From positions 295,756 through 359,755 of the forward strand of contig NZ_JAKZGS010000004.1 of NCBI RefSeq assembly GCF_022549695.1: a stretch of 64,000 nt of DNA. The letters run 5' to 3'. Positions 41,082 through 50,688 of this stretch are shown here, one piece after another. The notes under the pieces were generated by a model that saw only the letters and a program-made list of their open reading frames with translations, did not search any database and was not told the DNA's origin. This DNA comes from Belliella calami (lineage in GTDB: Bacteria > Bacteroidota > Bacteroidia > Cytophagales > Cyclobacteriaceae). How positions within the stretch are numbered: the stretch's first letter is position 1; every line of letters begins with the position of its first letter. The position numbers and the translations under genes are program-made.

Positions 41082-41858
41082 ATGAAGTTTAAGATTGCAA
41101 TATTAGGGACAGGAAATGTGGCCTATCATCTGATTCCTGCTTTGGAAAATGCCGGCCATACCATCACCGAAATCTATGGTAGAAACTTGGAAGATGCTGA
41201 GAAATTGACAGAAAAAGTCTATGTGGCTGAGGCTGTTGATGAGCTGGACTTTTCTGAAAGTAAAGCTGAAATTTTCATTTTGGCAGTAAGTGATTCCGCA
41301 ATTTCAGATATTGCCGATGAGATTATCTTGCCAGAAAATAGCATCCTAGTACATACATCAGGCACAGTTCCTTTAAGTATTTTGGGTTATAGCTCGGCTA
41401 CTTACACAGGTGTAATGTATCCTTTGCAAACTTTCAGCAAAGGGAGAGCAATTGATTTTGTAGATGTTCCTTTTTTGTTGGAGTCAGAGGATGAGGAGAC
41501 TTTGCAGAAGTTGAAAAAATTGGCTAAAAGCCTAACTCCCTACAATTATATAGTCAAGTCAAAGGATCGGCTTGCTTTGCACATAGCAGCAGTTTTTGCA
41601 AGCAATTTTACGAATCATATGATAAGATTGTCTGAAGAAATTATGGCAAGGCAAGGTTTGAATTTTGAAATGCTCAAACCCTTGATCATAGAATCAATAA
41701 GCAAAACTTTGGAAATCGGTGCCAAGAGGGCACAAACAGGACCTGCAATTAGAGGTGATTTTGGTACTCTTGACAACCACTTCCAGTTTTTGAACTACAA
41801 CGAGCAAGTTGCAGAACTTTATAGACTTATCTCTCAAGACATTATCGACGTGAATTGA
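41082..41858 (+). CDS. DUF2520 Rossmann-type oxidoreductase-like protein
   Basis: In 258 residues, Ile-Leu-Gly-Thr-Gly-Asn-Val-Ala (about 6-13) is the dinucleotide-binding glycine motif. The C-terminal half is the DUF2520 helical domain with Ala-Ala-Val-Phe-Ala-Ser-Asn-Phe-Thr-Asn-His (about 170-180) and Leu-Thr/Gln-Thr-Gly-Pro-Ala-Ile-Arg-Gly-Asp (about 219-227). The architecture resembles F420/NADP-dependent oxidoreductases and pyrroline-5-carboxylate reductase. The reaction is unknown. Confidence 0.88.
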   Translation: MKFKIAILGTGNVAYHLIPALENAGHTITEIYGRNLEDAEKLTEKVYVAEAVDELDFSESKAEIFILAVSDSAISDIADEIILPENSILVHTSGTVPLSILGYSSATYTGVMYPLQTFSKGRAIDFVDVPFLLESEDEETLQKLKKLAKSLTPYNYIVKSKDRLALHIAAVFASNFTNHMIRLSEEIMARQGLNFEMLKPLIIESISKTLEIGAKRAQTGPAIRGDFGTLDNHFQFLNYNEQVAELYRLISQDIIDVN

Positions 41859-41965
41859 GAAATTGAAGATTGAAAGATTTGTGAAATTTTAAGATTTTAT
41901 CAAGCTGGAAATTAGCCTGAAACTTCTTAGAATAATTGAGATGATTAAGCTTCAAATGATTAAAG

Positions 41966-42003
41966 ATAAAAAAACAAAAGAGGTTTTGGAAACCCAAAAC
42001 CTC
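41966..42003 (-). terminator. intrinsic terminator of the pirin gene
   Basis: GAGGTTTTGG (41980-41989) and CCAAAACCTC (41994-42003) make a perfect 10-base stem with a 4-base loop. Read on the minus strand the stem is followed by TTTTGTTTTTTT. Confidence 0.85.
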
Positions 42004-42021
42004 ATAAATTTTGATTTAGGA

Positions 42022-42876
42022 CTAGTCCTCCCAAGTCCCAAATTTCCCTGCTTGATAATCTTGGTATGCTTGCATGATTTCTTGCTGCGTATTCATGACA
42101 AATGGGCCTTGCGCCACCAAAGGTTCATTGAAAGGCTTGGCATGTCCCAAAAGAATTACTGCATCTTGTGAAGCTTTGACGGTTAAAGAATCTCCATCGT
42201 TATTGAATTCGATAAGATTTCTGTAAGGAATTCTTTCTCCTTGTATTTGTACTTCGCCACGTACCACATAGAAAAATACATTTTCTTCCTGAGGAATGGT
42301 TTTTGTAAAGGTACTTCCTGATTTCATGTAAACTGTGCTCATCATCAGAGGGCTGATGGTCTCAAAAGATCCTTTGTGACTATTCCAATCACCTGAGATC
42401 AGTTGAACAGAGATTTTTCCGTCTTCCAAATCAAAATGTGTGATTTCATCTTTTTGTAAGCCTTTATACTTAGGCTTAGTCATTTTGTGCTTTGCAGGTA
42501 AATTGACCCATAATTGGAGGATTTCCAGATCTCCCCCTTCTTTTTTGAATTGCTCAGAACTTACTTCTGCATGGATAAGTCCGCTTCCTGCAGTCATCCA
42601 TTGAATTCCACCTTTTTCGATCACAGATTCATGCCCTCCAGAATCCTTGTGCATAATATCACCTTCAAGAATGAAAGTTACGGTCTCCATTCCACGATGT
42701 GGATGAGGTCCAAATGGAAGTCCATTGTTGTTTTTTGGATAGGTTTGGTGTCCATGATGATTGAGAAAAATAAATGGGTCGATCTGCCTCAACTCCCTTG
42801 AAGGGAGTGGGTTATAAGTTATAAGATCTGCAATAGGATGGTATGATGCTGTATGTATTGCTTTGATTGTCTTCAT
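42022..42876 (-). CDS. pirin family protein
   Basis: A two-cupin pirin of 284 residues. The metal-site motif Phe-Gly-Pro-His-Pro-His-Arg-Gly-Met-Glu-Thr-Val-Thr (about 55-67) provides two histidines, with further ligands in Ile-His-Ala-Glu-Val (about 102-106). Bacterial pirins may act as quercetin 2,3-dioxygenases or bind enzymes such as pyruvate dehydrogenase; the function of this one is not known. It is a single gene with its own terminator. Confidence 0.92.
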   Translation of the reverse strand: MKTIKAIHTASYHPIADLITYNPLPSRELRQIDPFIFLNHHGHQTYPKNNNGLPFGPHPHRGMETVTFILEGDIMHKDSGGHESVIEKGGIQWMTAGSGLIHAEVSSEQFKKEGGDLEILQLWVNLPAKHKMTKPKYKGLQKDEITHFDLEDGKISVQLISGDWNSHKGSFETISPLMMSTVYMKSGSTFTKTIPQEENVFFYVVRGEVQIQGERIPYRNLIEFNNDGDSLTVKASQDAVILLGHAKPFNEPLVAQGPFVMNTQQEIMQAYQDYQAGKFGTWED

Positions 42877-42936
42877 AGTGAATTTATGTGTATATACATG
42901 TAAATGTTTATTCTTTATAAATTGTTCCAGTTAATC

Positions 42937-42967
42937 AAAAAAAAAGCGCTGGAATTATTTCCAGCGC
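42937..42967 (-). terminator. intrinsic terminator of the acyl-ACP desaturase gene
   Basis: GCGCTGGAA (42946-42954) and TTCCAGCGC (42959-42967) form a perfect 9-base stem with a TTAT loop. On the minus strand it is followed by nine T residues. Confidence 0.9.
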
Positions 42968-42987
42968 CTTATGATTTTTAGTTGTTT

Positions 42988-44004
42988 TTACTTTAGCCAA
43001 GCTAGTTGAACCTCGTCAGGAGCTTTCATCCTATCAGCTACACGCATGTATCTATCAGCTAAATTTGCCAAGTAGTCCTGTGCTTTTGATGCTACATCAT
43101 TTAATCCCGTCAATTTTTCTATATCCCAAAGTTTTACCAAATGATCAATAATCCTTGCATAATCCCAGCCTGTGTAGACACCAATTTTTTGGGTGATGGC
43201 AGAGAATTGATCAAATAATGTAGGGTTGGAGCTTCCATGTCCCATCAATACTGCTGGCATCACAATTTGTTTTCTCATCATTTTTTCGAATGCTAAAATA
43301 GCCCCATTTGGATCTATCTTGAAGATTTCAGACATAAAGCTTTTGTAAGCTTTTTCATGTCTAGCTTCATCTCCTGCTATAGTTTTGCAAATTCTTGACA
43401 AGACATCATCACCTGCTTTATCCGCAAGCTTTCCAGTGTTCACATGAGATACTTTTGTAGCTCTCTCTTGGAATGATGTATATATAATTGCTTGAAATGG
43501 ATCTTTTTCTGATTTTGGATCAAAGCCATTGTATATCAATCTATGAATAGTCTGCTCTACTTTTTTCATGTCAGCTCGACCAGAAAGGTATAAGTACTTA
43601 TTTAGAAGATCTCCATGACGGTTTTCTTCTGCAGTCCAAGCCTTTGACCATCTTACCCAGCCGGATGGACTTAGTAAGTTGCCCTCTTCATTGATGCCCT
43701 CCAATAAGTTGAAATATGTCTGATAACTAGGAAGTGCTTCTTCAGTAATCATGTTTCCAATCAAAGAAGTGATTACTGTGTCAGGAATTCCTGCTGCTCT
43801 TTCCTGTAGTAATTTGACTTGATCGAATGCGTCCAACTTAGCCATATCCGGCAAAAAATCTGTTGGTTGCCAACAATCATCTGGATCGACCAGAACATTG
43901 TCCACAGCATGACCCACGAAATCATCCAATTGACTGATGACTTCCATGTTTTTTTCTAATTCGTAATTGATATTTTTTGACTTGTTCATAATATGATGAT
44001 TCAA
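42988..44004 (-). CDS. acyl-ACP desaturase (ferritin-like di-iron)
   Basis: The 338-residue soluble di-iron enzyme shows Glu-Glu-Asn-Arg-His-Gly (about 131-136) and Asp-Glu-Ala-Arg-His-Glu (about 217-222), the two ExxH iron sites of stearoyl-ACP-type desaturases. It should introduce a cis double bond into acyl chains on ACP. The start could be this ATG or the Met at residue 6 (Met-Asn-Lys-Ser-Lys). This is one of two desaturases in the window; the other at 56.3 kb is a membrane type. Confidence 0.92.
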   Translation of the reverse strand: MNHHIMNKSKNINYELEKNMEVISQLDDFVGHAVDNVLVDPDDCWQPTDFLPDMAKLDAFDQVKLLQERAAGIPDTVITSLIGNMITEEALPSYQTYFNLLEGINEEGNLLSPSGWVRWSKAWTAEENRHGDLLNKYLYLSGRADMKKVEQTIHRLIYNGFDPKSEKDPFQAIIYTSFQERATKVSHVNTGKLADKAGDDVLSRICKTIAGDEARHEKAYKSFMSEIFKIDPNGAILAFEKMMRKQIVMPAVLMGHGSSNPTLFDQFSAITQKIGVYTGWDYARIIDHLVKLWDIEKLTGLNDVASKAQDYLANLADRYMRVADRMKAPDEVQLAWLK

Positions 44005-44130
44005 TACCTTACCAAAAACTATAAAAATTTTTTAAATCTAAGATTTGGGTTAGGCAATTCTTCTATAAAGATAAGAACAAAATAGATAAATGCGATGCAG
44101 GAAACTCGATTTCTAATTTGAGTTTACTCC

Positions 44131-45009
44131 TCAATAGGTTAATTTATACGCTACTACCTTGTTCTTAAAGAACGTAGGAACAAGCACAAGGTTATCTTCT
44201 GGAATATAATCTATATCAGCTGTATTGGACTCTTCTGCCTTAGTATCAAGGATTTTGGATTCTTTCCCATCTTGGATTAGGTATATTTCCCCTTGCCATC
44301 TGCTAGCAATGAAGGTATTGTCGTCAATTACCACTAGACCATCACCACCTGTGACTACTTCATTGATCATTTCGAAGCTTCCATCACTGTTATATTTTTT
44401 CAATCCTGATCCATCCAATCCATAAAGAACTCCATTTGAGCCAACTCTCAGTCCGTTGATATTTTCCTGCCCTTCTGCAAAAGTGCTGATCGCACCATCT
44501 TGGAACATATGAATTTTGCCAGTATTCATATCAGAGAAATACACTTTGTTACCATCTGTATCTACATCATTTAGGAATTCTGCACCTTCTATTTTAAATC
44601 TATTGCTGATCTTGGCAGTTTCAATATCTATTTCTACTAGCTCATCTATATTGGTTACATATAGTTTTCCATTACTGATTCCCATACCTTTTGGAGAGTC
44701 TATACCAGAGACCCACTCTTTTTGAAGTATTTCGCCTTCTTTGCTGATGATAGAGATAGAACCTTTGCCATCTTTTTCTGTTGGGGAACCGTCGATGTTG
44801 GATACATAGATAGTTCCGGTAGAGGAATCAAACAATGTTGATTCGTTTGTCATCAACTCAGCAGGTGTCTGCCAAATCTCTGTTAGTGAGGGTTCTATAG
44901 ATTCTATTTCCTCTACTTCTGTTGTTTCTTCACTTGTAGTTTTGGAATCGCAGCTCCACATGAGTATTGGGAAGATTGCTGCGAGTATTAATTTTTGGTT
45001 GGTTTTCAT
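44131..45009 (-). CDS. beta-propeller lipoprotein (SMP-30/NHL-like)
   Basis: The lipobox Leu-Met-Trp-Ser-Cys-Asp (Cys near residue 20) is followed by an acidic linker and a 240-residue propeller with repeats such as Ser-Asn-Gly-Lys-Leu-Tyr-Val-Thr-Asn-Ile and Gly-Ser-Asn-Gly-Val-Leu-Tyr-Gly-Leu-Asp-Gly-Ser. The pattern fits SMP-30/gluconolactonase or NHL-type propellers. Catalytic residues of a lactonase are not obvious, so a binding role in the envelope is as likely. The 189-base gap to the M19 dipeptidase gene is divergent. Confidence 0.8.
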   Translation of the reverse strand: MKTNQKLILAAIFPILMWSCDSKTTSEETTEVEEIESIEPSLTEIWQTPAELMTNESTLFDSSTGTIYVSNIDGSPTEKDGKGSISIISKEGEILQKEWVSGIDSPKGMGISNGKLYVTNIDELVEIDIETAKISNRFKIEGAEFLNDVDTDGNKVYFSDMNTGKIHMFQDGAISTFAEGQENINGLRVGSNGVLYGLDGSGLKKYNSDGSFEMINEVVTGGDGLVVIDDNTFIASRWQGEIYLIQDGKESKILDTKAEESNTADIDYIPEDNLVLVPTFFKNKVVAYKLTY

Positions 45010-45198
45010 CTTTCTGAATTTTGATTTACATATAAATTTAGAGATAATTTATGAAATAGAGCGAATTCCTATAATTCAATCTCAAGAGAAACAACAATAA
45101 TAGCTGAAATCTGTTTTACCCAACATTTCAACCGCTTATAAATCTTGTGATTAAAATATTTGACTGATTTATTAAATTGAAAATTAAACCTAATCATT

Positions 45199-46440
45199 AT
45201 GAAAAAAATCTTACCAATAGTAGTCAGTTTAGTCCTTTCTATTTCCTGTAGTGAAAAAGAAAAAGAGGTAGATTATTCTTTGCTCTCTGATGAAGAAAGA
45301 TTGGAAATGGCAAAAGAATTCACAAAAAACACCATTTTGGTGGATGGCCACATGGATTTGCCATTTCGAATGTATAATATGGGAAATACTATGACTGGAG
45401 ATGTCTATGATTTCATAAACAAAAGTGACCAAGGAAATATCGACTATGTAAGAGCCAAAGAAGGCGGGATGGATGCGCCGTTTATGGCAATTTATATTCC
45501 GGCGGGATATCAGGAAAAGGGAGGGGCAAAAGACCTTGCTGATACTTTGATTATGATGGTCGAGCGTTTGGCGGAAACCTGGCCAGATCAATTGGCTTTG
45601 GCAAAATCCCCGAAGGAAATTGAAGATAATTTCAGTAAAGGTTTACTTTCCCTTCCTATGGGAATTGAGAATGCAGCAGCAATTGAAGATAAATTGGAGA
45701 ATGTCGAATATTTTTATGACAAAGGAATTCGCTACATGACATTGACCCATGGCAAAGATAATCTCGTAGGAGATTCTTCGTATGACGATGCTGAGACCCA
45801 TGGTGGCTTGAGTGATTTTGGTAAAGAGGTAGTCAAAGAAATGAATAGACTGGGAATGATCATTGATGTATCGCATATCACGGATAAGACTTTTTTCGAC
45901 GTGGCGGAGATAAGCGATGCACCTATTGTGGCCACCCATAGTTCCGCAAGGAAATTTACCCCTGGTTTTGAGAGGAATGTTTCTGATGAGATTATCAAAA
46001 AAATAGCTGAGAAGGACGGTATGGTCATGATTACATTTGGAGGTAGTTTTGTAGACCAATCTTTCTCAGAAAAAAACACAGAGAATAGAGCACATATACA
46101 GTCTTGGATGGAGGAAAATGGGCTTGATAGAAGGGACTCTGCAGCCATGGAATATATCAAAACATATATGTCAGAGAATAAGCCAACTGTCCATGTGTCG
46201 AAGGTAGCCGAGCATATTGATTATGTTGCGAAAATGGTTGGGATAGACCATGTTGGTCTTGGGTCTGATTTCGATGGGGTTGGTGATACTTTGCCAGATG
46301 GACTAAAAGATGCTTCCATGTATCCTAATTTGATTGCAGAATTGATGAAGCTTGGCTATTCTAAAGAAGATTTGGAGAAAATCTGCTACAAGAACTTCTT
46401 CAGGGTATGGAATGCTGTAGAAGCTATAGCAAAAAAATAA
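45199..46440 (+). CDS. M19 dipeptidase lipoprotein (renal-dipeptidase type)
   Basis: This 413-residue protein has a lipoprotein signal (Ser-Ile-Ser-Cys-Ser-Glu, Cys near residue 17). The M19 zinc site has Val-Asp-Gly-His-Met-Asp-Leu-Pro (about 49-56), Gly-Ile-Glu-Asn-Ala (about 155), Asp-Val-Ser-His-Ile-Thr (about 223-228), Ala-Thr-His-Ser-Ser-Ala-Arg (about 244-250) and Leu-Gly-Ser-Asp-Phe-Asp-Gly (about 354-360). It is expected in the envelope, cleaving dipeptides from outside or from peptidoglycan turnover. A terminator follows. Confidence 0.94.
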   Translation: MKKILPIVVSLVLSISCSEKEKEVDYSLLSDEERLEMAKEFTKNTILVDGHMDLPFRMYNMGNTMTGDVYDFINKSDQGNIDYVRAKEGGMDAPFMAIYIPAGYQEKGGAKDLADTLIMMVERLAETWPDQLALAKSPKEIEDNFSKGLLSLPMGIENAAAIEDKLENVEYFYDKGIRYMTLTHGKDNLVGDSSYDDAETHGGLSDFGKEVVKEMNRLGMIIDVSHITDKTFFDVAEISDAPIVATHSSARKFTPGFERNVSDEIIKKIAEKDGMVMITFGGSFVDQSFSEKNTENRAHIQSWMEENGLDRRDSAAMEYIKTYMSENKPTVHVSKVAEHIDYVAKMVGIDHVGLGSDFDGVGDTLPDGLKDASMYPNLIAELMKLGYSKEDLEKICYKNFFRVWNAVEAIAKK

Positions 46441-46470
46441 CTTAAGCAGGAGTATTGATTTTTGTTCTGA

Positions 46471-46508
46471 AAAAGGTAAAGGAAAATTGTTTCTTTTACC
46501 TTTTTTTA
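46471..46508 (+). terminator. intrinsic terminator of the M19 dipeptidase gene
   Basis: AAAAGGTAAAGGAAA and TTTCTTTTACCTTTT pair with one G-T wobble around an ATTG loop, then further T residues. Confidence 0.75.
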
Positions 46509-46539
46509 TTTTGTGATTTACTTCACATGAATTTCTTAT

Positions 46540-46679
46540 TATCCGTTTTCTTACACGTAGCCAAACATTAGTTTGTTGGATGAACGATTTGTGGTTCTAT
46601 TGACTGTGAACTGTGGTGTGATGAAGAGTCTTCGCAACTTACAAAGCCACTTGTTATCCTACGTGCAACATAGCAATTA
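46540..46679. repeat. MITE-like element, copy 3
   Basis: The left end TATCCGTTTTCTTACACGTAG and the right end CTACGTGCAACATAGCAATTA are partly inverted (CACGTAG against CTACGTG). Positions 46582-46607 share 24 of 26 bases with copy 2 (GAACGATTTG, GGTTCT, TTGACTGT blocks). It sits between the dipeptidase terminator and the end of the hybrid kinase gene. Confidence 0.6.
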
Positions 46680-46709
46680 CTTATTAAATCATTTGGAAGG
46701 TTTTTGATA

Positions 46710-49700
46710 TTATTCCAGTTCTTTGATTTCTTGATCCAATTTTTGAATGATTTTTTGAATTTCCTCGTCAATTTCCGAGAAATTATTGTCGTTGTCATTT
46801 GTTGGAAGTTCTTTTAATTTCTCAACGTCATTAGCCAAGTGAACTAGTCTTTTCAAATCCAAATTTAGCGCTATACCTTTGATGGCATGTCCGGTTTGTT
46901 TTAATTTAATCAAGTTTTTCTCTTCGATGTGGTGCATAAGCGCACTGTGAAGAAGTGTGATATTTTCCTTGCTTACTTCGATCAATTCTTTAAAAAATTC
47001 AGGATCAGTTTTTTTGTATTCTTCAAATTTCGATTCGTATAGATTTTCTGATTCTTGACTTTCCGGTTTTAGATATTTAAATAGTTTTTCGGAAATGTCA
47101 GAAACCAAAATAGGCTTACTTAAATAATCATCCATTCCAGCTTCTATGCATCGCCCATATTCTCCCTTGACCGTTCCGGCAGTCAATGCAATGATAGTCA
47201 CTCTATCTTTCTTTTCATTTTCTTCTATGATCCTAATTTTCTTGGTTGCATCATATCCGCTCATTTCAGGCATTTGAATGTCCATGAAAATTATTTCAGG
47301 AAAATAGGTCTCATACATTTTTACTGCTTCCAACCCATTTTTTGCTTCATAGATTGTAGCGTTTGGAACAAGACTTCGGACGATGGTTTTTGCCAGAAGC
47401 ATATTTACAGCGTTATCGTCTACTAAAAGGAATTTTCGTGCTATGCTTGCCAGATTCCTAGGTTCAGCTTGATTGCTGTTTTCTATACTCTTTTGATAGT
47501 CAGGGTCCAATTCGCCAATTTCATATGGTACATCCAGCTCAAAATAGAAATCACTACCCTTTAGTGGCTCGGTTTCCAGTTCAAGTTTACTATCCATCAA
47601 TTCCAGTAGTTTATTGCAGATAGACAACCCTAACCCTGTACCACCATATTTTCTTGTAGTTGAGTTGTCTTCCTGAGCAAATGCCTCAAAAATAATCTTT
47701 TCTTTTTCTTTGGACACCCCTATTCCAGAATCTCTTACTGAGAAAATAATTTTTGATTGATGGGTGTTAGCATTCAATTCATTGACTTGAATTGATAGTT
47801 CGATCTCACCTTCATCTGTAAATTTTACGGCATTGCTTAGGAGGTTTATCAATACTTGCTTGATCCTGATCATGTCCAAAATCACGATATCAGGTAGCTT
47901 AAGATCGAGGGAAAGAATTAGCTTAATATTTTTTACTTCCGCCACAGGTTTGATTACATTCAGAGACTCTTCTGCAATTCCCCTTAGGTTCACCCTGATG
48001 GGGCTAAGCTCAAGTTTACCTGCTTCGATTTTTGAAAAATCCAAAATATCATTAATCAATTCTAAGAGTAGATTTCCAGATTGCGTGATTGAGTTGAGGT
48101 AGCTTCTTTGTCTTTCGTCCAAGCTTGTACGCAGCAAAAGATCCGAGAATCCTATTACGCCATTCAGTGGTGTTCTGATTTCGTGACTCATATTAGCAAG
48201 AAATTCGGACTTCGCCAGACTTGCCTCTCTTGCTTGCTGCATTGATTTTATGAGATTTTGCTCCAGGTTTCTCCTTTCTAAGGCATTCGAAATGCTATCT
48301 GCAAAACTCAAAAGCAAGGCCGATTCAGCATCACTCCATACTCTTTCATATGTGCAATCGTCAAAACCAACATAGCCCCAAAATCTTTGGTTGATGAAGA
48401 TGGGTATTAGTAGAATAGATTTGATGTCTTGGCCAGTCAGTAAATCCTTGAGTTCTTGATCTTGGATTTGTGAGACGATAGATTGATATACTTGGTTTTT
48501 CTCCAAATATCCAACTGCTTCACCATAAAATTTCATCGGGATGTCCTGTAGCACTGGATTGTTGATCTCAGGAGGTACTCCGCTAGCGCTCCATTCGAAT
48601 CTTTGCGAGCTGTATAAGTTTCCGTCTTCTCCTATACTGTTTTCAAACAGATATACTCTGTCCACACTGGCTCCTTCTCCCAATACTGTAATTACTTTTT
48701 GGGTTGCTAAGGCAAAATCTGGATTAGACAAAAGTTCTTTGGTGGCCATTGCAATTGACTTGAGCATTTTTTCATTTCTCAAAAGATTTGCATTGGCCGT
48801 TTTAAGCATCAATTCATTGGATTTTATGAGTTTTTCAGAAATTTTTTCGGCCGTAATATCTCTGATCATGATATAGTGTATCATGTTTTCTACAGAGCTT
48901 GGGTCTATTGCTGTTTCCCTCTTTATTTGGATGATTTGGTTTTCGCTTATAGTATACTCTGTGATATCCACATGCTTTTTGACAAGTAAATAGGGTTCTA
49001 AAATTGGCCATTCACTGATGATTTTCTCACTACTCAATGGTGGTTTGACTCTTAGTATTTTTTTTGCGACCTTATTGTGAGTGATTATATCTCCCTGGGA
49101 ATTGAGAATGATGATACCGTCATTGAGTTCATTGAAAATCTGATCAAAAGCGATAGGGGCTGATTTGAAAATATTCAATCTAAATAAGCCATAATATACA
49201 AATATTGCACTGATGGCTAGTGAGAATGGGACTAAGTCTAATTGGAATGTGTAAAGTCCGGCCAAATCTATAATCAAGGTGACCCATGGTACTACACATG
49301 CAACCAATATCACAAAAACCTGCTTGGAATAGATATTTGGTACAAACAAAAGCATCCTGATCAAGAGTGTATTGGTTAGAATTACTATTGATACATTAAA
49401 AATACCATATACCCAATGGAAGATCGTCGGCTCATACAGGATAGCGGAGTAATATTCATTCTCAATGATGTCAAAAGATGCGTAGAATAAATGATGGAAG
49501 GAATTTGTAAATAATATCGCCAGAAAAAAAACAGCTAGCCCAAAAAGAATGAAAAGGTTGGACTTTGTGAGGAAGTTTTCATTTTTGGAGTATTTTAGTA
49601 CAAATGCCAATAACAATGGTGTGATAAATACCCCGCCAATATGTTCGAGCTTGTAAAATAACACAATGTATTCTATTCTGGTAGAGATAATCTCAAAGCC

Positions 49701-49868
49701 ATAAAAGAAGGCATAAAAGAAACAGCTTATAAGCAAGTAGAAAAAATATTGTTCACCAAAATTGTTTACTTTCTTTTTGCTAAGCACAATTAGAAACAAT
49801 AATAAAATACTCGTTATAAAAACAGGTATTGAAATTAGATTAAACTGAAATTGTTCGATTACTTCCAT
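46710..49868 (-). CDS. tripartite hybrid sensor histidine kinase with 7TM sensor
   Basis: The domains in 1052 residues are: a 7TM histidine-kinase N-terminal sensor (about 1-225), a PAS-like domain (about 230-345), a coiled linker and a GAF domain (about 370-535), HisKA with the phospho-His in Asn-Met-Ser-His-Glu-Ile-Arg-Thr-Pro (near 559), and HATPase with Asn-Leu-Leu-Ser-Asn-Ala-Val-Lys-Phe (near 676) and Gly-Thr-Gly-Leu-Gly-Leu-Ser. Then come a receiver domain with Phe-Met-Asp-Ile-Gln-Met-Pro (Asp near 861) and an HPt domain with Gly-His-Ala-Ile-Lys-Gly (His near 994). Phosphate would pass His-Asp-His to a separate regulator, none of which is next to the gene. The signal is unknown. Confidence 0.94.
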   Translation of the reverse strand: MEVIEQFQFNLISIPVFITSILLLFLIVLSKKKVNNFGEQYFFYLLISCFFYAFFYGFEIISTRIEYIVLFYKLEHIGGVFITPLLLAFVLKYSKNENFLTKSNLFILFGLAVFFLAILFTNSFHHLFYASFDIIENEYYSAILYEPTIFHWVYGIFNVSIVILTNTLLIRMLLFVPNIYSKQVFVILVACVVPWVTLIIDLAGLYTFQLDLVPFSLAISAIFVYYGLFRLNIFKSAPIAFDQIFNELNDGIIILNSQGDIITHNKVAKKILRVKPPLSSEKIISEWPILEPYLLVKKHVDITEYTISENQIIQIKRETAIDPSSVENMIHYIMIRDITAEKISEKLIKSNELMLKTANANLLRNEKMLKSIAMATKELLSNPDFALATQKVITVLGEGASVDRVYLFENSIGEDGNLYSSQRFEWSASGVPPEINNPVLQDIPMKFYGEAVGYLEKNQVYQSIVSQIQDQELKDLLTGQDIKSILLIPIFINQRFWGYVGFDDCTYERVWSDAESALLLSFADSISNALERRNLEQNLIKSMQQAREASLAKSEFLANMSHEIRTPLNGVIGFSDLLLRTSLDERQRSYLNSITQSGNLLLELINDILDFSKIEAGKLELSPIRVNLRGIAEESLNVIKPVAEVKNIKLILSLDLKLPDIVILDMIRIKQVLINLLSNAVKFTDEGEIELSIQVNELNANTHQSKIIFSVRDSGIGVSKEKEKIIFEAFAQEDNSTTRKYGGTGLGLSICNKLLELMDSKLELETEPLKGSDFYFELDVPYEIGELDPDYQKSIENSNQAEPRNLASIARKFLLVDDNAVNMLLAKTIVRSLVPNATIYEAKNGLEAVKMYETYFPEIIFMDIQMPEMSGYDATKKIRIIEENEKKDRVTIIALTAGTVKGEYGRCIEAGMDDYLSKPILVSDISEKLFKYLKPESQESENLYESKFEEYKKTDPEFFKELIEVSKENITLLHSALMHHIEEKNLIKLKQTGHAIKGIALNLDLKRLVHLANDVEKLKELPTNDNDNNFSEIDEEIQKIIQKLDQEIKELE

Positions 49869-50044
49869 TAGATAAAAATTATTTTCTAATTTATAAATAA
49901 GGTTTTAACAGACAGCTATTTTATCAAAAAAAAGTGTTTTTTCAGGTATAAATATTCTTAAAATCTTAAAAATAAAGGTGAAATCTACAGATTATACCTC
50001 AATTCATATCTTGTCAAAACAGAATCAAATGATCATATTTTATT

Positions 50045-50052
50045 TAAATTTG
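50045..50052 (+). promoter_or_regulatory. possible -7 element for the coiled-coil exported protein
   Basis: TAAATTTG matches TAnnTTTG, 113 bases before the start of the gene at 50166. No good -33 box is at the proper distance (nearest TTG is about 31 bases upstream), so confidence is low. The intervening leader contains no ORF. Confidence 0.25.
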
Positions 50053-50165
50053 TGTTTATTGTGACACGTTTAGCTACTCTTATGCGTGTATGTAAGTATA
50101 AATCGAATTTAGGAATAATTATTGTTCCTATTATTTAAGTAAAAGTTTAACCAATTTTATAGATT

Positions 50166-50645
50166 ATGAAAAAGATAAAAATTATTGCCGGGATATTTTT
50201 GATGGCTTTTTTGGTAAGCACCCAAAGCTTTGCACAATCAGTAGAATCTGAAAAAGAAAAAACAAAAGAAGAAGTAGCTGAAATGAAAAGAGCCGCCAAG
50301 GAAGAAAAGCAAGCCTTGAAGGAAGAAAAAGCAGCACTTAAAGCCGAAGCAAAAGAATTGAAAAGAATAGCTGCGGAGCAAAAGGCAGAAGAAAAACGCC
50401 TTAAAAATTTGGAAAAGGCGCAAAAAGGGTATGACAAGGCATTGACTAAGAGGCAAAAAGCTGAAATCAAACATTCCCAACAAAATCTTAAAATAGAAAA
50501 GGCTGTTCGAAAGGGCACTACAAACGATAAGATTGCCAAAATGGAACTCAAATTGAAAGAGTTGGAAATAGACGTAGAGAAAGCTAATTCCGAGATTGGG
50601 AAATATGAACGTGACCTAAAGAGATATAAATCAAAAGAAGATTAA
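50166..50645 (+). CDS. exported coiled-coil protein rich in Lys, Glu and Ala
   Basis: A Sec signal peptide (cleavage after Gln-Ser-Phe-Ala, about residue 22) precedes 137 residues that are almost entirely charged heptad-like sequence, with repeats such as Lys-Glu-Glu-Lys-Gln-Ala-Leu-Lys-Glu-Glu-Lys-Ala-Ala-Leu-Lys. A long periplasmic coiled coil is expected. No family is recognised; such sequences give many weak unspecific matches. It is a single gene with its own strong terminator. Confidence 0.75.
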   Translation: MKKIKIIAGIFLMAFLVSTQSFAQSVESEKEKTKEEVAEMKRAAKEEKQALKEEKAALKAEAKELKRIAAEQKAEEKRLKNLEKAQKGYDKALTKRQKAEIKHSQQNLKIEKAVRKGTTNDKIAKMELKLKELEIDVEKANSEIGKYERDLKRYKSKED

Positions 50646-50661
50646 TTTTCTAGTCAAGATC

Positions 50662-50678
50662 ATATATATATATATATA
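50662..50678. repeat. (AT)n dinucleotide run
   Basis: About eight AT units lie between the coiled-coil gene stop and its terminator. Such a run is prone to length change but is in the 3' untranslated part. Confidence 0.8.
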
Positions 50679-50688
50679 AGTTTTTTTT

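Noticed and set aside
41941-42171. 76-codon frame on the plus strand at the end of the pirin gene
   Set aside because: It runs through the terminator hairpin and the antisense of pirin codons.
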